From: Lamellibrachia columna
Lineage: Eukaryota; Annelida; Polychaeta; Sabellida; Siboglinidae
Assembly (NCBI GenBank): GCA_963662155.1
Contig: OY759265.1
Location: 39,686,405-39,750,404, forward strand
DNA length: 64,000 nucleotides
Direction of reading: 5' to 3'
Below are positions 44,621 through 57,845 of the stretch, one piece after another (the stretch's first letter is position 1; each line of letters begins with the position of its first letter). The notes under the pieces were generated by a model. The model saw only the letters and a program-made list of their open reading frames with translations. It searched no databases and had not been told where the DNA came from. A program made the position numbers and the translations under genes.

Positions 44621-45118
44621 AGTGTTTATATTAATTTTGTAGAATTGGGGCATCGTCCGAAATTTCGCCAACCATAATGGACTTCAACAACAGGAGAAGG
44701 TTCATCGACGCCCAGAGACCAATGAATGGGTGAGTCGTTTGTAATCAAAGACATGTTTTAATCGAAGCGTGTGCTACTACGTATTATCCTGAGTACCTTT
44801 GTTTGGTTATTAGAAAGAAAGGTTGGGGTACTCAGTGTGTTGACTGTGGCACCACCTGGTGAATTGGATTACAGTAGAGTCAAGTAGTGTACACTATTAC
44901 TACTACCTACTGGGTCGAGAGGACGAAGTGTTAAAGTGTTAAAAAGTGTTTTGGTGTAATGCTAAAACAATAATCTCGCCAACCTGAGTACATCAGCCAC
45001 TGGTTGATAGACACAATGACACGTGTATTTGTACTTTGTCCCAGTTGCAGTCTTAGCCTATAGTTTTACTTGCTAACATAACTTTGGTCCGCATACGGGC
45101 ACTTATTTGTAATGTATC

Positions 45119-45148
45119 CTACACAATGTACTTCCATACATTGTGTAG
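45119..45148. repeat. Short perfect hairpin
   Basis: 12-nt arms CTACACAATGTA and TACATTGTGTAG around a 6-nt loop (CTTCCA). Flanked by two divergent copies (near 44,900 and 45,175) of a sequence with CTACCTACTGG and AAAAAGTG.TTTGGTGTAATG. Confidence 0.85.
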
Positions 45149-45523
45149 AACGTATACCTATGATGGATTAGTAATACTACCTACTGGCCCAAGAGGATGA
45201 AACACTGCTAAAAAGTGGTTTGGTGTAATGTTAGGTGTCGTGATATTTAGAAATGTCTGCACATCTACAAATCTGGCTTGATCACCTTAATACTTGATGT
45301 GATGTAGACGTTGCTTGTATATGTTTTGGTATACCACTTTCACGATAATAATCGATTCTTCTAAGCAAAAATTTATATTCATATTCATATTAGCTCTAAA
45401 TGGCTGAGAAAAAATATATATGTAAGACCATGGCATCCTATGAAATACATGTAGCCATTATCTAAGGGGTGAGACATAATGTGGCAAAGTTGCTACTGTT
45501 GTCACGATTTCTACTCAAACTAT

Positions 45524-45843
45524 ATTTCGCATGCCTTCGTCTTATGTCATTATATTTAATATCCCTACTTAATCTGACTGCCTGGTCTTAATGATATCAA
45601 AAACTGGTGTGGAGCCTGAGCTAGTTTCTGTACATATCAATCATAACTGAAAACATTTATGAGTGAGAAAATGGCAATCCATTTATTTAATATAGTAATC
45701 AAAGGCATGGAATGCCGAAGAGCCCCTACATAGGAGTGACAATCACAATTGGTTAAAAGTGCCATAGTAGGGGCGTAATTACCAAGTTGATTAGCCATAC
45801 ACATACATGTACAAACAGAAAGGCTGGGGTACTCGATCCCCCC
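45524..45843. repeat. 320-bp direct repeat, copy 1
   Basis: About 98 percent alike by eye to 46781-47100. It begins ATTTCGCATGCC and ends GGCTGGGGTACTCGATCCCC. The pair frames about 940 bp. No LTR hallmarks (TG...CA) were seen. Confidence 0.88.
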
Positions 45844-45955
45844 AGCAAAATAGTATACATGAAAAATTTGGGCTAAACCCCTAACAATGGTAAACTAACA
45901 ATGGTAACAAATCAAATGCGATTAAAGGTAACGCAACACCTAATGAGTAAGGGTG

Positions 45956-45956
<1 letters not shown>

Positions 45957-46046
<90 letters not shown>
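45957..46046. repeat. (TA)n microsatellite
   Basis: About 45 TA units between the two direct repeats, ending in a short CA run. Confidence 0.97.
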
Positions 46047-46054
<8 letters not shown>

Positions 46055-46780
46055 TATAAAATGAATAAACCTACTGCTGACACATGGCATAGTGGGCTAA
46101 TCACACAAACATTTATAAACAAACCATAATGAATGTATGGTAACCCAATGCATAATGTGTAAAGGTGCCATATATATACACGCATATAACGAAAACTGCC
46201 AACTATTAACACATGACACAGAAAGGCAGGACCAAACTGCCACACAAATGTACTTCGAAAAGTACCCGCACTAAAAACCCTGCGTACACTACTGAACATT
46301 CAGTGGAGGAAAAAACATAATGCAAAACCTCGTGTACCAAGCTACTACAGGGAAAAGCGTCAAAAATAACTTTGTGAACTACCTTTCTGTGACCAATGTT
46401 TCGCAATGCACGAGCTGATCTATTGGACCCCCACCGTTAACACACTATTAGGGAGGGTGGGTGGGATTTTTTAGCAGAGCGTAAACGCAACGTTGCTTAC
46501 TGTACAAGACAGAAGCGGCAACTAAATTGGAAATACTTCTCGTCCAGCACAAAGTTGCCCTCCGCCAATCACCTGTCATCACATGCCACGTGCAAACACT
46601 GGACAGTACCTTTGCGCCACCTTGTGATTACCGGTCGGGCTGCTTTAAATGGACCTGTCAAATTTAATAATAGAGGGGGCGCCACCAAATACCCCTCTCC
46701 AAGCCTCACATGTATAGTTATCTGCTCGGCGGACAGCGACTTGCTCGCAAAAAGATATTTCGTCTTTTGGACACAATTGC

Positions 46781-47100
46781 ATTTCGCATGCCTGCGTCTT
46801 ATGTCATTATATTTAATATCCCTACTTAATCTGACTGCCTGGTCTTAATGATATCAAAAACTGGTGTGGAGCCTGAGCTAGTTTCTGTACATATCAATCA
46901 TAACTGAAAACATGTATGAGTGAGAAAATGGCAATCCATTTATTTAATACAGTAATCATAGGCATGGAATGCCGAAGAGCCCCTACATAGGAGTGACAAT
47001 CACAATTGGTTACAAGTGCCATAGTAGGGGCGTAATTACCAAGTTGATTACCCATACACATACATGTACAAACAGAAAGGCTGGGGTACTCGATCCCCCA
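46781..47100. repeat. 320-bp direct repeat, copy 2
   Basis: Second copy, same orientation, 1257 bp after the first. Followed by CCTCCCACGG, which differs from the sequence after copy 1. Confidence 0.88.
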
Positions 47101-47887
47101 CCTCCCACGGTACGAGGGAGACCCCAAAACTAAATATTCCTTGGTATTATTAATTAAACAATTCAAATATTCTTTCATAAATGGTATTGCTTCAATCAAG
47201 TGCAGTGAAAACGTGTTAAGTGTTACATATTGGTGCATGTCATATAAATGAATATGAAAGTAGTTTTTAGAATTGTTTACTATATTTAAATTTTTAGCAG
47301 TTTTATGATAATTTTCTTACTTTTTATTTGTATTACTAATTATATTTAAAGTAGTGTTATAGAATATATTAACATGTTTATTTTGTTAGCATTTTTTATG
47401 CTTAGCATTTGTGCAGACTACTTTTAATATAATTATTGTCTTAGCAACGTATGGTCTGTAAAATACTACTATGTATGTAAAGTGCCTGATAGCAATCTTG
47501 ATTGATTGTGGGCTACGTAAGTGGCTATTTGTTACCTTGTATTATCCCTTTACAGGCTTGGACTGCAGCCATATAGGAAGACTTCAGGCACATCACGGAC
47601 AACGATATTGACCGAACTAACCACCGTTTCGCAACCAACGATGTAGTGATTAATTAAGCACTTACACCAACTAAGACAATGATGAGTATGTATATTTATG
47701 TTAACAACAGCATTCTTCCAATAGTCATGTTAAAGATGTTTGGTGATGATTTACAACAAAAAAATACCGTATTAGTTATTTTAATATTGTTTGCACACAT
47801 TCCTAATAACTTAAATTCGTTGTTGCGTTAGATAGCATGCACATAAAACAGTTTCGATGTTGAAGCTTCAAATATGCGCCGCTAGTT

Positions 47888-48345
47888 AAGAAGAGATCGA
47901 GGAACAAGTCAGAAAATTACAGACCAGTGAGTTTAACATCAGTGGTATGTAAATTACTCGAAACATTAATTAGAGACCACATGGTGGAATTCCTTGTAAA
48001 ACACAAATTAATAAATACGTTGACATGAATATGTTCTTCAAACTTAAAGAAGGCAGTAGAATCAGAGGACATAAAGCCGCATTAGTTAAGAAGCAGTGTA
48101 GGCTGGACATGAGAAAGTACTCTTTCTCACAGAGGGTGATAAATGAAAGGAACAAACTGCCAAATGATTGTGTTAATGCTAGTAGTGTGAATATGTTTAA
48201 AAATAGAATTGACAGATATTTGATCAGGGCGGGCTACATATAGATGAGAAAATTGTTGGACTCTCGATAAGCCAATGGCTTCCTTGTCCACTTGCCATCA
48301 GGAACTTGTTGTTTGGGATGGCAACCTTGTTAAACCTTATTAAAC
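47888..48345 (+). mobile_element. CR1-like LINE copy with large internal deletion
   Basis: RT start RSRNKSENYRPVSLTSVVCK through HMVEFLVKHKLIN joins directly, near 48,016, to the ORF2 C-terminal part MFFKLKEGSRIRGHKAALVK ... SSVNMFKNRIDRYLIRAGY. The polymerase core is missing. The 3' UTR GTTGGACTCTCGATAAGCCA matches the element at 59.5-64 kb. Confidence 0.88.
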
Positions 48346-49203
48346 GTTGTTAATATATGTTTCCTGTCAGCCGTTTTACCACCTACTTCCTGTAAGTGTA
48401 GTTTTCTTACCAGCAGAAATAAAAAATCAATAAATATCTTATCAAAGCTAATATATTAATAATTATGTTGTAATATGGCATACATAATTGACCAATTGAA
48501 CCGATTTACTATGTTCAAATGTTTGTAATAATGATGCTTTATCTGTACTGAACATGTGTGAAAACATTTAAGATTTACAAATAAAAGTGCTACAACATTG
48601 AACTATGATTGTCGTCGACTTTCGTGATGTTACCAATAATAATAGTTTATATTTTTCAATTGAAGCTGAACTTTTTTACTTACTATATTACGCTATTGAA
48701 ACCTGACACACACGTCTGTGTTAATCCACACAATGGCACACGTATCTCTGTTTTCGCACACTGACATATGCCTACGTATCTGCCCTTGCAAACTGCGACC
48801 TCGGACAAGCTCCTTAGTTTAACTTGTACCCGGTCCACCGTGTGGCGCCACTATTGTGGCCACTGCGCTTGCATGGGCAGGTACTGTCGACATAAAACGA
48901 AATACTCCTTCCTGTTCCGGTAAAACTAAGCGTAAGGGACTTTCACGGGGCACGCCATTCACTACGAATATACATAATTGTTTTGACTATGGCTTACCAT
49001 CACCGATAGTGAAGCCGTATTGCATACATATCAACCTGTGATGATCAACATGACTGAGATTATTAGCCAGTCGACGCCGCTCCAGCTGCCTGGCACATCG
49101 CTCCACCCCTCCACACATAGTCCACCAAAGCACATACATGATAGGATTACAGCAGAAGCAACGTATTTAATTACATACACAGATGATTCGTACATGTACA
49201 TAC
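48346..49203. other. Intergenic DNA, no gene recognised
   Basis: AT-rich; small open frames only. The tail TTGTTAAACCTTATTAAACG at the left edge belongs to the preceding LINE. Confidence 0.5.
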
Positions 49204-49286
49204 GGTTGCAGCCGATGGTGACAATCTTTGCTTTCCCTAAGACGTCCTGCGACGGTTCATAGCTCAGAGACTCCAGTTCGTCTTTA
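49204..49286 (-). CDS. Candidate minus-strand exon, family unknown
   Basis: Between a TTCTTTCAG acceptor and a GTATGT donor the frame reads KDELESLSYEPSQDVLGKAK and IVTIGCN. Splice signals on both sides and protein-like composition support an exon. A further coding-like stretch upstream on the same strand (about 49,334-49,670, with FAVGSTFDALREDYTQFARA) might belong with it. No partner or family recognised. Confidence 0.3.
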
Positions 49287-49934
49287 CTGAAAGAAGGGAA
49301 GCAATGGTCTTCTTGGCCAACTCTGTGAGGTGTTCAAAGTCGGCATTGCAGTGGGGCATGATGAGATATATTTTCGATAGGTTTGACAATGTGGTGAACA
49401 TAATTATAAGTACTACTATTAGCCGGCAGGCGAAGTCCGCGTTGCCATGGCAGGCTTTTGCAGCTCAGAAAGCATCGAGGCCTTGCGTGGTTTCTCGGTG
49501 GAAGGTCAGCTTCGGTGGCCCTGGCGAACTGCGTGTAGTCCTCCCGCAATGCATCAAACGTAGAGCCGACGGCGAACGGAATATTTCCCTGTGCAATGAA
49601 GTGGGTCAGATGGTGTCAGCGCCTAAGACCTGGGTGGCCTTGCTCTTCCGGCCAGCATAACTTTTATATTCTGGCCAACACCACCTCGTGTGATTGTAAG
49701 ACTCTAAGGGCCTGCGCACGTGACATGACTGATGGACCACAAATATTACAAAACATACTGTAAAAGAAAGAATGACTTCACCTTGACATCAAGTACATTT
49801 GCAAAACATTATGTGGCGGTTTTCGTGACAGCATTCGCCGAGTTATTAAACGGGAAATCTATTACCCTTTTATCTTTGTTGTTGAATTATTGTAGTTGCA
49901 CAAATACTCACACTGAATCTAACGAGTACATGTC

Positions 49935-50285
49935 CACTGGCTCGCCGCATATTATCCAGCCATACTTAAAACTGTAACACGTTCGGTTTTCGTCGCGTTG
50001 ATCGTCAACGACCACTCTGCCAAGCACGATGCGCTCGATCTCGTCCAGGAACGGACGTGACGAGCTGATAAAATCAGTGTCGTCAGCGTATTCGACATCC
50101 AGCGGTAGGCTGAAGTCGTGATCGAAGGTATCAAAGTGCCGCTTCCAGGTAAACTGTGAACAACACCGGACTAAGGCTATCGCCTTGCGGCGTGCCAATC
50201 GTAGTAGTTAACTCGTGGCAATCGCCTGTTGACAGGCGCGGCTCGAGCGAGGTGGCCGCGGGAAGGAAGCGGGTCATTCGCAGTT
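49935..50285 (-). mobile_element. Reverse transcriptase fragment, third LINE family
   Basis: Minus-strand frames read GDCHELTTTIGTPQGDSLSP then VLFTVYLEAAL, followed after a frameshift by LPLDVEYADDTDFISSSRPF and, in yet another frame, LTINATKTERVTV. G-T-P-Q-G-D-S-L-S-P-V-L-F and YADD are RT motifs 4 and 5. At least two frameshifts. Sequence differs clearly from the CR1-like copies nearby. Confidence 0.82.
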
Positions 50286-51379
50286 CCGACGTATTAATTA
50301 ATTTCATTTATTAAATTTTCAAGTGCAAACGTATAGTGCTTGTGCTGATGTAATAACCGTTGCTGTAATCATGCACTAATTTGCGAATCCTCTTCACATA
50401 ATCTTTGTTTAATATCATCCAGAGACACGGTGGACATGATCAGAATACTATTCCATCCAAGCTACTTCATTAGGTCCACAGCAACGAAACATTAGTAGCT
50501 TAAAATACAGCAACGAAGTGGTATCTCGATTTTTGACTAGGAATCGGTTTGTGATCTCCGAGAGAGGGCGGAAATCGAGAACTCCTTACGTATTGAAAAT
50601 CTTGTTCATTTGGCTGATAATTGAGACAAATTGTGTTTACATGATTTAGCTTATTGTGCTCTAATGCACGCTCAATTTCTTAAAATAGCAATGTCAACGT
50701 CCTACGAGCACCACGGGTCAGGCCCGGTCGGACAGATTAGCGTGTGTCGATTCACTGGGTCCCACACGGCTAGACTTGAACATGGACTGCGAGGCTTCGT
50801 CTACCGCCGAGGCTTCGTCTGCCGTCAGGTCTTCTTCGGCCACCTTCCTGTCGACTGTGGCGCCGACCTGTCTGACGTCCGCCCATAGCTGGACCTCGGA
50901 CTGGGCCAGCCTAGCCGATGAAGTAGATGACAGCTGTCACATAGAGCACAGTCTGCCACTGCTCCTGGGTTTGCTGCAATATACAGAATACGTGTGTGGT
51001 GAGTTAGATGGGAGTTGGTGTTAGACCAAACAGAGGGTGATCGTCCAGCTTCGTGATCTAATCGCTAGACCAAGCAAATGAACCTAGCTATGTTATAACA
51101 TAACGAAATTTGAAAAAAAAACTATAAGTTTGTAAACAGTAATATCTATGAAGTGTGGTTTTCACCAAGCGTACTTCAATGATGCATTGTTGAAACATAC
51201 ACCCTACTGATGACGGTAGAGCTTTGAATGATGCGCATAGCTGTAGTAGTGAAAGCTACAGCTTGGAATTATGTTTCATAAATCGTTTGTGTTTTGAATG
51301 ATCTGACTATAGTCGACGGGATGGTTGGCGGGTGTGCTACCTTTCTCTTTGACGACTATGTAGGCCTGTTGAAGATAAA

Positions 51380-51688
51380 GGTACGTTCTTATATAGCGCG
51401 GTATTCATATTCAGTCATTCGGACTGTTCAAAGCGCTTTACACTTCATCCCCAAGTAGACCTGTTCATTCCAACACTATTTTGACTGCTATGGGAAGTAT
51501 TACTGCGCAAAGACTATTCGTTCAGATATCCACCTCTGTCTGTAGCCAGGCACTCATTTATGCCATTGAATGACTTAAGGCAACGTGGGGTGGATTGCCA
51601 AAGCTTCGAAACGGCATCAAGAGGATTCGAACCCGGGTTCTCTCGATTGAGAGCCCAACGTTGTAACCACTGCGCTGCTGCGCCCCAA
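51380..51688 (-). mobile_element. tRNA-derived SINE, best copy
   Basis: Reading on the minus strand, the head has GCGCAGTGGTTACAACG (box A like) and GGTTCGAATCC (box B, 51623-51633). The body runs through CGTTTCGAAGCTTTGGCAA and the tail includes CAAAGCGCTTTGAACAG-type sequence near 51,430. It lies in the last intron of the SLC17 pseudogene. Confidence 0.8.
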
Positions 51689-52248
51689 TATATGGAGAAG
51701 CAAATTTGTTGGGATAAAATGTGTATGGTTGGGATTTTTCTGTGACTGCAACAAAGCAATTTATGTGATGTAATGTAGATACCTTTCGCAAAGGCATTTT
51801 TTACACCTGATGTGGACTCTAGAAAAACGTTAAGCATACAAGTCACCCTAAATTGACCTCCATGATTTCAACGGTGCTATCCATCCAGTTAGTCAAAGTT
51901 AAGTATATTTGCAATCACATAACACATCATAAGCATATGCTGAAGTGTTAACGTAAGTCGCTGGTGATCTTGTCGATGGTGTACGGCGCAATAATGCCTG
52001 GCAGCGTTGCCGCCGTATTCGAGACACCGAACAGCAGCCCCGCAAACCGTGGCGCGATGTTGACATGGTTGATGAAGAAGCCGCTGTATTGGAACCCGTT
52101 GAAGCCGACGGCAGTACCAACATAACGACTCCCAGGTAGGGTGTGGCGAATGTCACGTAGCCCGTGGCGACGAGGAAGATGGCTAGAAGTATATTGCCTG
52201 TACAGGGAGTAGAATACAATGTTAGTAAAACTACCATCCAAAACAAAA

Positions 52249-52410
52249 ACTTCCAGATGGCAAGTGGACAAGGAAGCCAGTCGCTCTAGTATCGAAAATC
52301 ATAGATTATTCATCAATGTGTAACCCGCCGTTCAGAGATACTTGTAAATTTTGCTTTTAAACATATTCACGCTGCTAGCATTTACACATTCAAAAGATAA
52401 TAATGACCCA
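52249..52410 (-). mobile_element. CR1-like LINE 3'-end fragment
   Basis: Matches the reverse complement of the family 3' end: CAGATGGCAAGTGGACAAGG ... TAACCCGCC ... AACATATTCACGCTGCTAGC. Covers only the last codons of ORF2 and the 3' UTR. Confidence 0.82.
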
Positions 52411-53082
52411 TTCTTAAAGATGATGTTTGAAAAACGACAAACAAAACCGGAGTTCTACCGGCATACTAAGAAATTTGGAAAATATGGTACTGTCTTTGGT
52501 ATGTCTGTGCATATGTGATGGTATATCTGTTTGGTAATAATTACATAATTTACTATCAAAACTGTCATTATAATGGGTGCCACTGTTTCATTATGAACAC
52601 GCACGCACGCACGCAGCCATTTCTTAAGTTTCGTGAATGGAACATGTTTACTAAATAGTATAAGGGGTTATGCCAAGTGGAAGTTTGATTGAAATTCAGG
52701 ATTTGTTATTGTCCACGTGCGTTCAACAAAAAATGTGTTTGGCTCAGCTACCGAGTTGTGTGCCGACAATGACTGAAAGAACAACATTTATTTAACCACG
52801 ATGTGTGAACGCTTTATTTAACTTGTGAAGCCTAGCACACTGGATTATAACTAGTACTACAAATGCTAGCATATTCCGGGAACGAGTGCGCTATAATTAT
52901 AGATGACGTTACTTACCCAGTGTCTGGGATATTTTCCTAATTGTCTTCGTTTTCCACCCATGTGCCTTCAGTGCATCAGAGCTGGGGCGCGCGATGTTAA
53001 TACATATCCAGAAACATATATATATGGGATGACAGATAAAAGTCCGTTCTACAACAAGACGCGTACATTACAATCGGTGTGC

Positions 53083-53348
<266 letters not shown>

Positions 53349-53928
53349 TAGTGCCCTGCGCGGACCGGGCTTTGGGTCCAAGCCCGGCCCGGCCCGCAGC
53401 CCGCGGGCCGGGCCAGGCCGGGCCTCTACATAATTTCGCGGGCCGGGCCGGGCCGGGCCGGGCCGGGCCGGGCCGGGCCGGGCCTGCGCCTACATACTGC
53501 GGGCCCGGGCCGGGCCTGGGCTGAAAACAATTTAAACACATCGGGCTTGGGCCGGGCCTGGGCCTAGTGTGAGCGGGCCGGGCCAGGCCTGGGCTGAGCC
53601 TGGACATAATAAAAATATTCATACAAAACACCGATTATTACTTTATTTTTTAATAAAAACTGATTATAAATTGTAATTCCGGTTAATGAATGCTTAAAAT
53701 TATTTCTTTAGTATTATATAAACTTGCGGGCCGGGCCGGGCCGGGCCGGGCCGGGCCGGGCCGGGCCGGGCCTGGGCCAAACATTCACAATCTGGGTCGG
53801 GCCTGGGCCTAAATTCTAGTTTGCGGGCCTGGGCAGGGCCGGGCTTTAACAATTATTGCGGGCCTGGACTCTAACTGCTAATTGCGGGCCGGGCCAGGGA
53901 TCAAATTCTAGGCCCGCGCAGGGCACTA
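53349..53928. mobile_element. 580-bp hAT-like MITE made of GGGCC repeats
   Basis: The ends are TAGTGCCCTGCGCGG and its exact reverse complement. The flanks 53341-53348 and 53929-53936 are both GTGTGTAT, a perfect 8-bp target duplication. The interior is mostly CGGGCCGGGC or GGGCCTGGGC repeats around an AT-rich core (53,605-53,720) and codes for nothing. Size, TIRs and 8-bp duplication fit a non-autonomous hAT-type element. Confidence 0.9.
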
Positions 53929-53994
53929 GTGTGTATGTGTGCGTGCGTATGGCGTACGTGCGTGCGTGTGTACATTCAACATAAATATAACCAA

Positions 53995-54160
53995 AATAGT
54001 TCTGGACGCTTTCTTCGGCAAATTAACAAATACCTCAGAAGGGCGGGTTACATATAGACGAAATTTTTTGACTCTCGATAAGTCAATGGCTTCCTTGTTT
54101 ATTTATTTGCCATATTGGCGTTTTGCCTGGGATGACAGTCTCCTTCAATCTTGTTAATTT
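53995..54160 (+). mobile_element. CR1-like LINE 3'-end fragment
   Basis: Starts in the last ORF2 codons (NKYLRRAGY-like, ending GGGCGGGTTACATATAGA) and continues with GACTCTCGATAAGTCAATGG and the 3' tail. 5'-truncated. Confidence 0.82.
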
Positions 54161-57100
54161 TTATGGCACAACCCTATTTGAGCAATTAATAAATATTGCA
54201 CGACTAATTGAAATGTGAGTGCGTACGGATGCGTATCATTCAATCAAGTCATATGCACTGCCATTCACTCCATTCAATAATTTATATTCCATTCACAATT
54301 GTTTGTTATGTAAAAATCGGGGGAATGAGTCCCCTTTGGTAACTAAAAATGAAAAGCTTAATATATGAAGCTGTGAACACCTACATTGTCACGCACACTG
54401 TGTATAAGATGCATATGTGTGTATAATCCAATTAATGTAATAACAGTGACATGTACGAGTGACATGCGATCCACGCGTTCTTTGCGATCGACGCGTCCTT
54501 TGTTGTAACGACTTGTCCCGCTAATTGTTACTGTCGACCGCGTCTGGGAAACTTCACAAATCTACCTAACTACAATATGGAATATCAACGTTATGGTGCA
54601 TTTTATTAACACGAATAATAAATTTACTGCATACGTTGACAGAAATAATGCATCTAACCTTTTTACAAAAAGTTACTTTAACGGAAAATGTTACCATACA
54701 GTAGGGGTGTTTTTAAGCTGTTTGAAATACAGCTAAAAACCATTGTAGGCAAAACAATACTTTTCTCTTCCGTGCGTATTTTTAACCACCTTCAACTTTT
54801 TTTGCAATCATTGTAGATTGATGCACATCGAATTTGCTTACTTTTATATAGCATAAATGCAAAGTCAACATTTATAGTTACAAGACAATTTCCACAGACT
54901 ACTCATGAGATTCTCCGGGAGTCAAAACAGTGGCCCAGCAACCTAATGGATCGCACCTTCTGTGCAGGGTATTTCGATGCCCCGAGACTGTCCTCAATGT
55001 ACTGCCGCTCGGCCTCGATGATATGGCAGTGTTGGGATCAACATCCACGCGATGAACCAAAGCACTCCAAATGTTCCTGCGGGAAAACATAGAAATTAGG
55101 AATTCCATAAAAGCAAGTTGATTTAAATTCCACTTACGATGCAATCATAAGTGGAATAGTGAAAAAACCAGCCTGCATTACCGGGATATGTTTTTCCATC
55201 CATCCGTCACATTAACACGTGGTCTGACGTGATTTGACTTATGAGAACGTTTATATTTTACGCTCATTATGTTATGTTATTTGTTTTAAATATAAGTGTA
55301 TTTCGTTTTTTCCTTTGCGTTAACATTATAATACTACCTCACTGCACAAGCAGATGCATAACTTCGAATGTTTCAAGAAAACCAATGTCATGGGACTTAA
55401 TAACGTGTTGGGGGATTTCTGTGATTATTGAACTTAAGATTAATAATTTATATTTTATCAATGGGATCAATAACGAAGAAGACGGAAAAAAAATCGACGA
55501 CCGGTATCGATGGCAGCCTTATCCCAGACTTCACGGGAAATGAGGACAGCAAAACCAATCAGCCGTTAAGCATGAACACAGGGAGAAGTATATATTGGGC
55601 ACAACCGCCTGTGCTCCATCAGGCAGTGCAGGGACTTACCCAGCCCGTAGAATATGGACGCCCACCCTCCGTCGAAGCCGTACTCGCACAGCAAGCCGCT
55701 GATGGGCATCGTCATTACCAATCTGGGTTCTGCGGTGCAGCAGTGGTACACTCTAAATGTTGTCACTGTTATGCCATAGACATAAAGGTTTCTTTATACA
55801 TTTGAAATATCCAGGCTAATATTGCAGAGTAATCATCCTCAAGTGCAATACACACCAACACTTTGTAGAAGAATATAATGAGAGATTGGTCATCTACAAA
55901 GATTATTTTGGCGAGAGGCACGGCGTTGAAGCTTAATATGCAACATAATACAAATCCAATGGCATTAAACGTTTTGATAGGGAACAATTATTTGACTAAA
56001 CCGTTTTCCATAAGTTTTGCACAATTAAACTAGATCCCTATATTTTATTAAAACAATAACATATTATGAGAAAATGAATAATAAATTGTTGACACCCCTG
56101 TAATAACATTTCGCTAAAAGACACGAACAGAAGAAGTTACACAAATAATTATTTCGTTTGACCAGTGATCTTAAAATACTCTGAGGCTCTTTAAAAAGGT
56201 TCACACATAGGTGAACGAAAGAAAAAGGACGAGGAAAGAGTGTTACAGATATCACGGGATACATAAGAGGGTGCAGAAAAAAAGAGGAAAACCAGAGTTA
56301 AGATGGAGACATTTTGAATAGATCCATATGTAATAATTTCGAGCATACCTGTGTGCGTACGTGCGTGCGTGCGTACGTGCGTGAGTGCATGAGTGCGTGT
56401 CCCCGCCGTGTACCTGTCCAATGCCGGCGATGACTCTGAGCAGGACGTGAACGGAGTAGCTGATCCTCGCCCCGGCCGGCATCAACAGCGTGTCGCACGC
56501 CGTCATCAGCATGAAGTAGCCAAACACTCGCCTGGCACTGAATCTGTTTGCCATCCAGCCGCCTGGGATCTGGGTGACGAGGTAGCCCCAGAAGAACGAG
56601 CCGAGGATGATGCCCTGGACCTCCTTGCTCCACGTGAAGTCGCCCTCCTGCGAACAGTGGTCAGGGGATAGTGTCAGTGTTCATGGCATGGGATAGTTTA
56701 TGTGTTCAAGCAACAGTGTCTGTGTTCATGTGATAATGGTAATGCCTAGAGGATAGCGCCAATGTTCTGCGGATAGTCGCTAATTTATTTCCGCTTTTCA
56801 AGCAACTTATCATCACGATACATTGACTTCGACATTACATGCATTTTGAACATTCGATGCGTGTTGAAATATTTCCTTCTATTTGAAGAACAACCTTCAG
56901 CAAAGACGTTAAACGACGCATTTCAATGACAGAACAATAACGACTTTTTTTTATTTATTTTGTATAAATATTGCATTTAATACCAATGACACTACTGACG
57001 GCGAATGATATAATGATATAATGACACACCCGTCGTCAACCGACGTGACTGTTACGTTGTTGTTCTGTCCCGACACTTCGAGCAGTGCCGTTTGGTTGAC

Positions 57101-57318
57101 CATGCACACCATGGCGACACTGATGTTGACGCGCAGGGCGTACAGGTTGATGAAGCCGAAGAAGCCGACGATGACGAGGAGGAGACGCTGGGAACACCAC
57201 CATGGCACTGCAAGGCACAGCAGACACTGACAGTTAGAGTATAAATACTGATCGCTTTTATCAAAAAGTCATGTTCTGTAATTATGTCACAACTCACATT
57301 CCACAAACTATATAACAG

Positions 57319-57399
57319 GTGTTGGTGTTACCTACCGTTGTTTGTGGCATCGTCGCCATCAGCCTCTTGGCTTGCTCACAGATCAACTGCGAGATTGTT
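57319..57399. other. Upstream flank of the SLC17 pseudogene
   Basis: No start exon for the transporter could be identified between 57,207 and the GC-rich repeat. Confidence 0.35.
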
Positions 57400-57845
57400 C
57401 ACCATACCGTCGAGAGCGGCTGCTTGGTGATCATACCGTCGAGAGCGGCTGCGCGGTGGTTAGACCGTCGAGAACGGTTCCCCGGTGGCTGGACTGTCGT
57501 GAGTGGCTGCGCCGTCGAGAGCGACTCCCCGGTAGATGGGCCGTCATTCCCAGCTCCCAGTGACTGTCGAGAGCGTAAATCTTCGAGAGCGTCACCCCGG
57601 TTTTCGGACCGTCGGGAGCGGCTCCCTGGTGGCCGGACCATCGACATCGGCTCCCCGTTGGCTGGACCGTGGAGAGCGGCTCCCCGGTGGCCCTACTGCC
57701 GATAGCAACTTCCCGATGGTCGGACCGCCGCGGGCGGCCCCCGGTGGTCGGACCTTCGAGAGCAGCTCCCCGGTGGCTGGATCGCGGATTTGCGATGGTT
57801 GAACCGCGGGGTCGGATCTCCGGTGGCTCGACCGTGGGATCGGAT
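57400..57845. repeat. GC-rich minisatellite of about 32 bp
   Basis: About 14 imperfect units built on CCGTCGAGAGCGGCTCCCCG and GTGGCTGGA. Frames are open on both strands because stop codons are rare in it; they are not taken as genes. Confidence 0.85.

Noticed and set aside
45524..47100. LTR retrotransposon
   Set aside because: Direct repeats lack TG...CA ends, and no gag or pol coding lies between them.
51623..51688. Minus-strand tRNA gene
   Set aside because: Box A and box B are present, but no acceptor-stem pairing is seen and the sequence continues into a shared SINE body.
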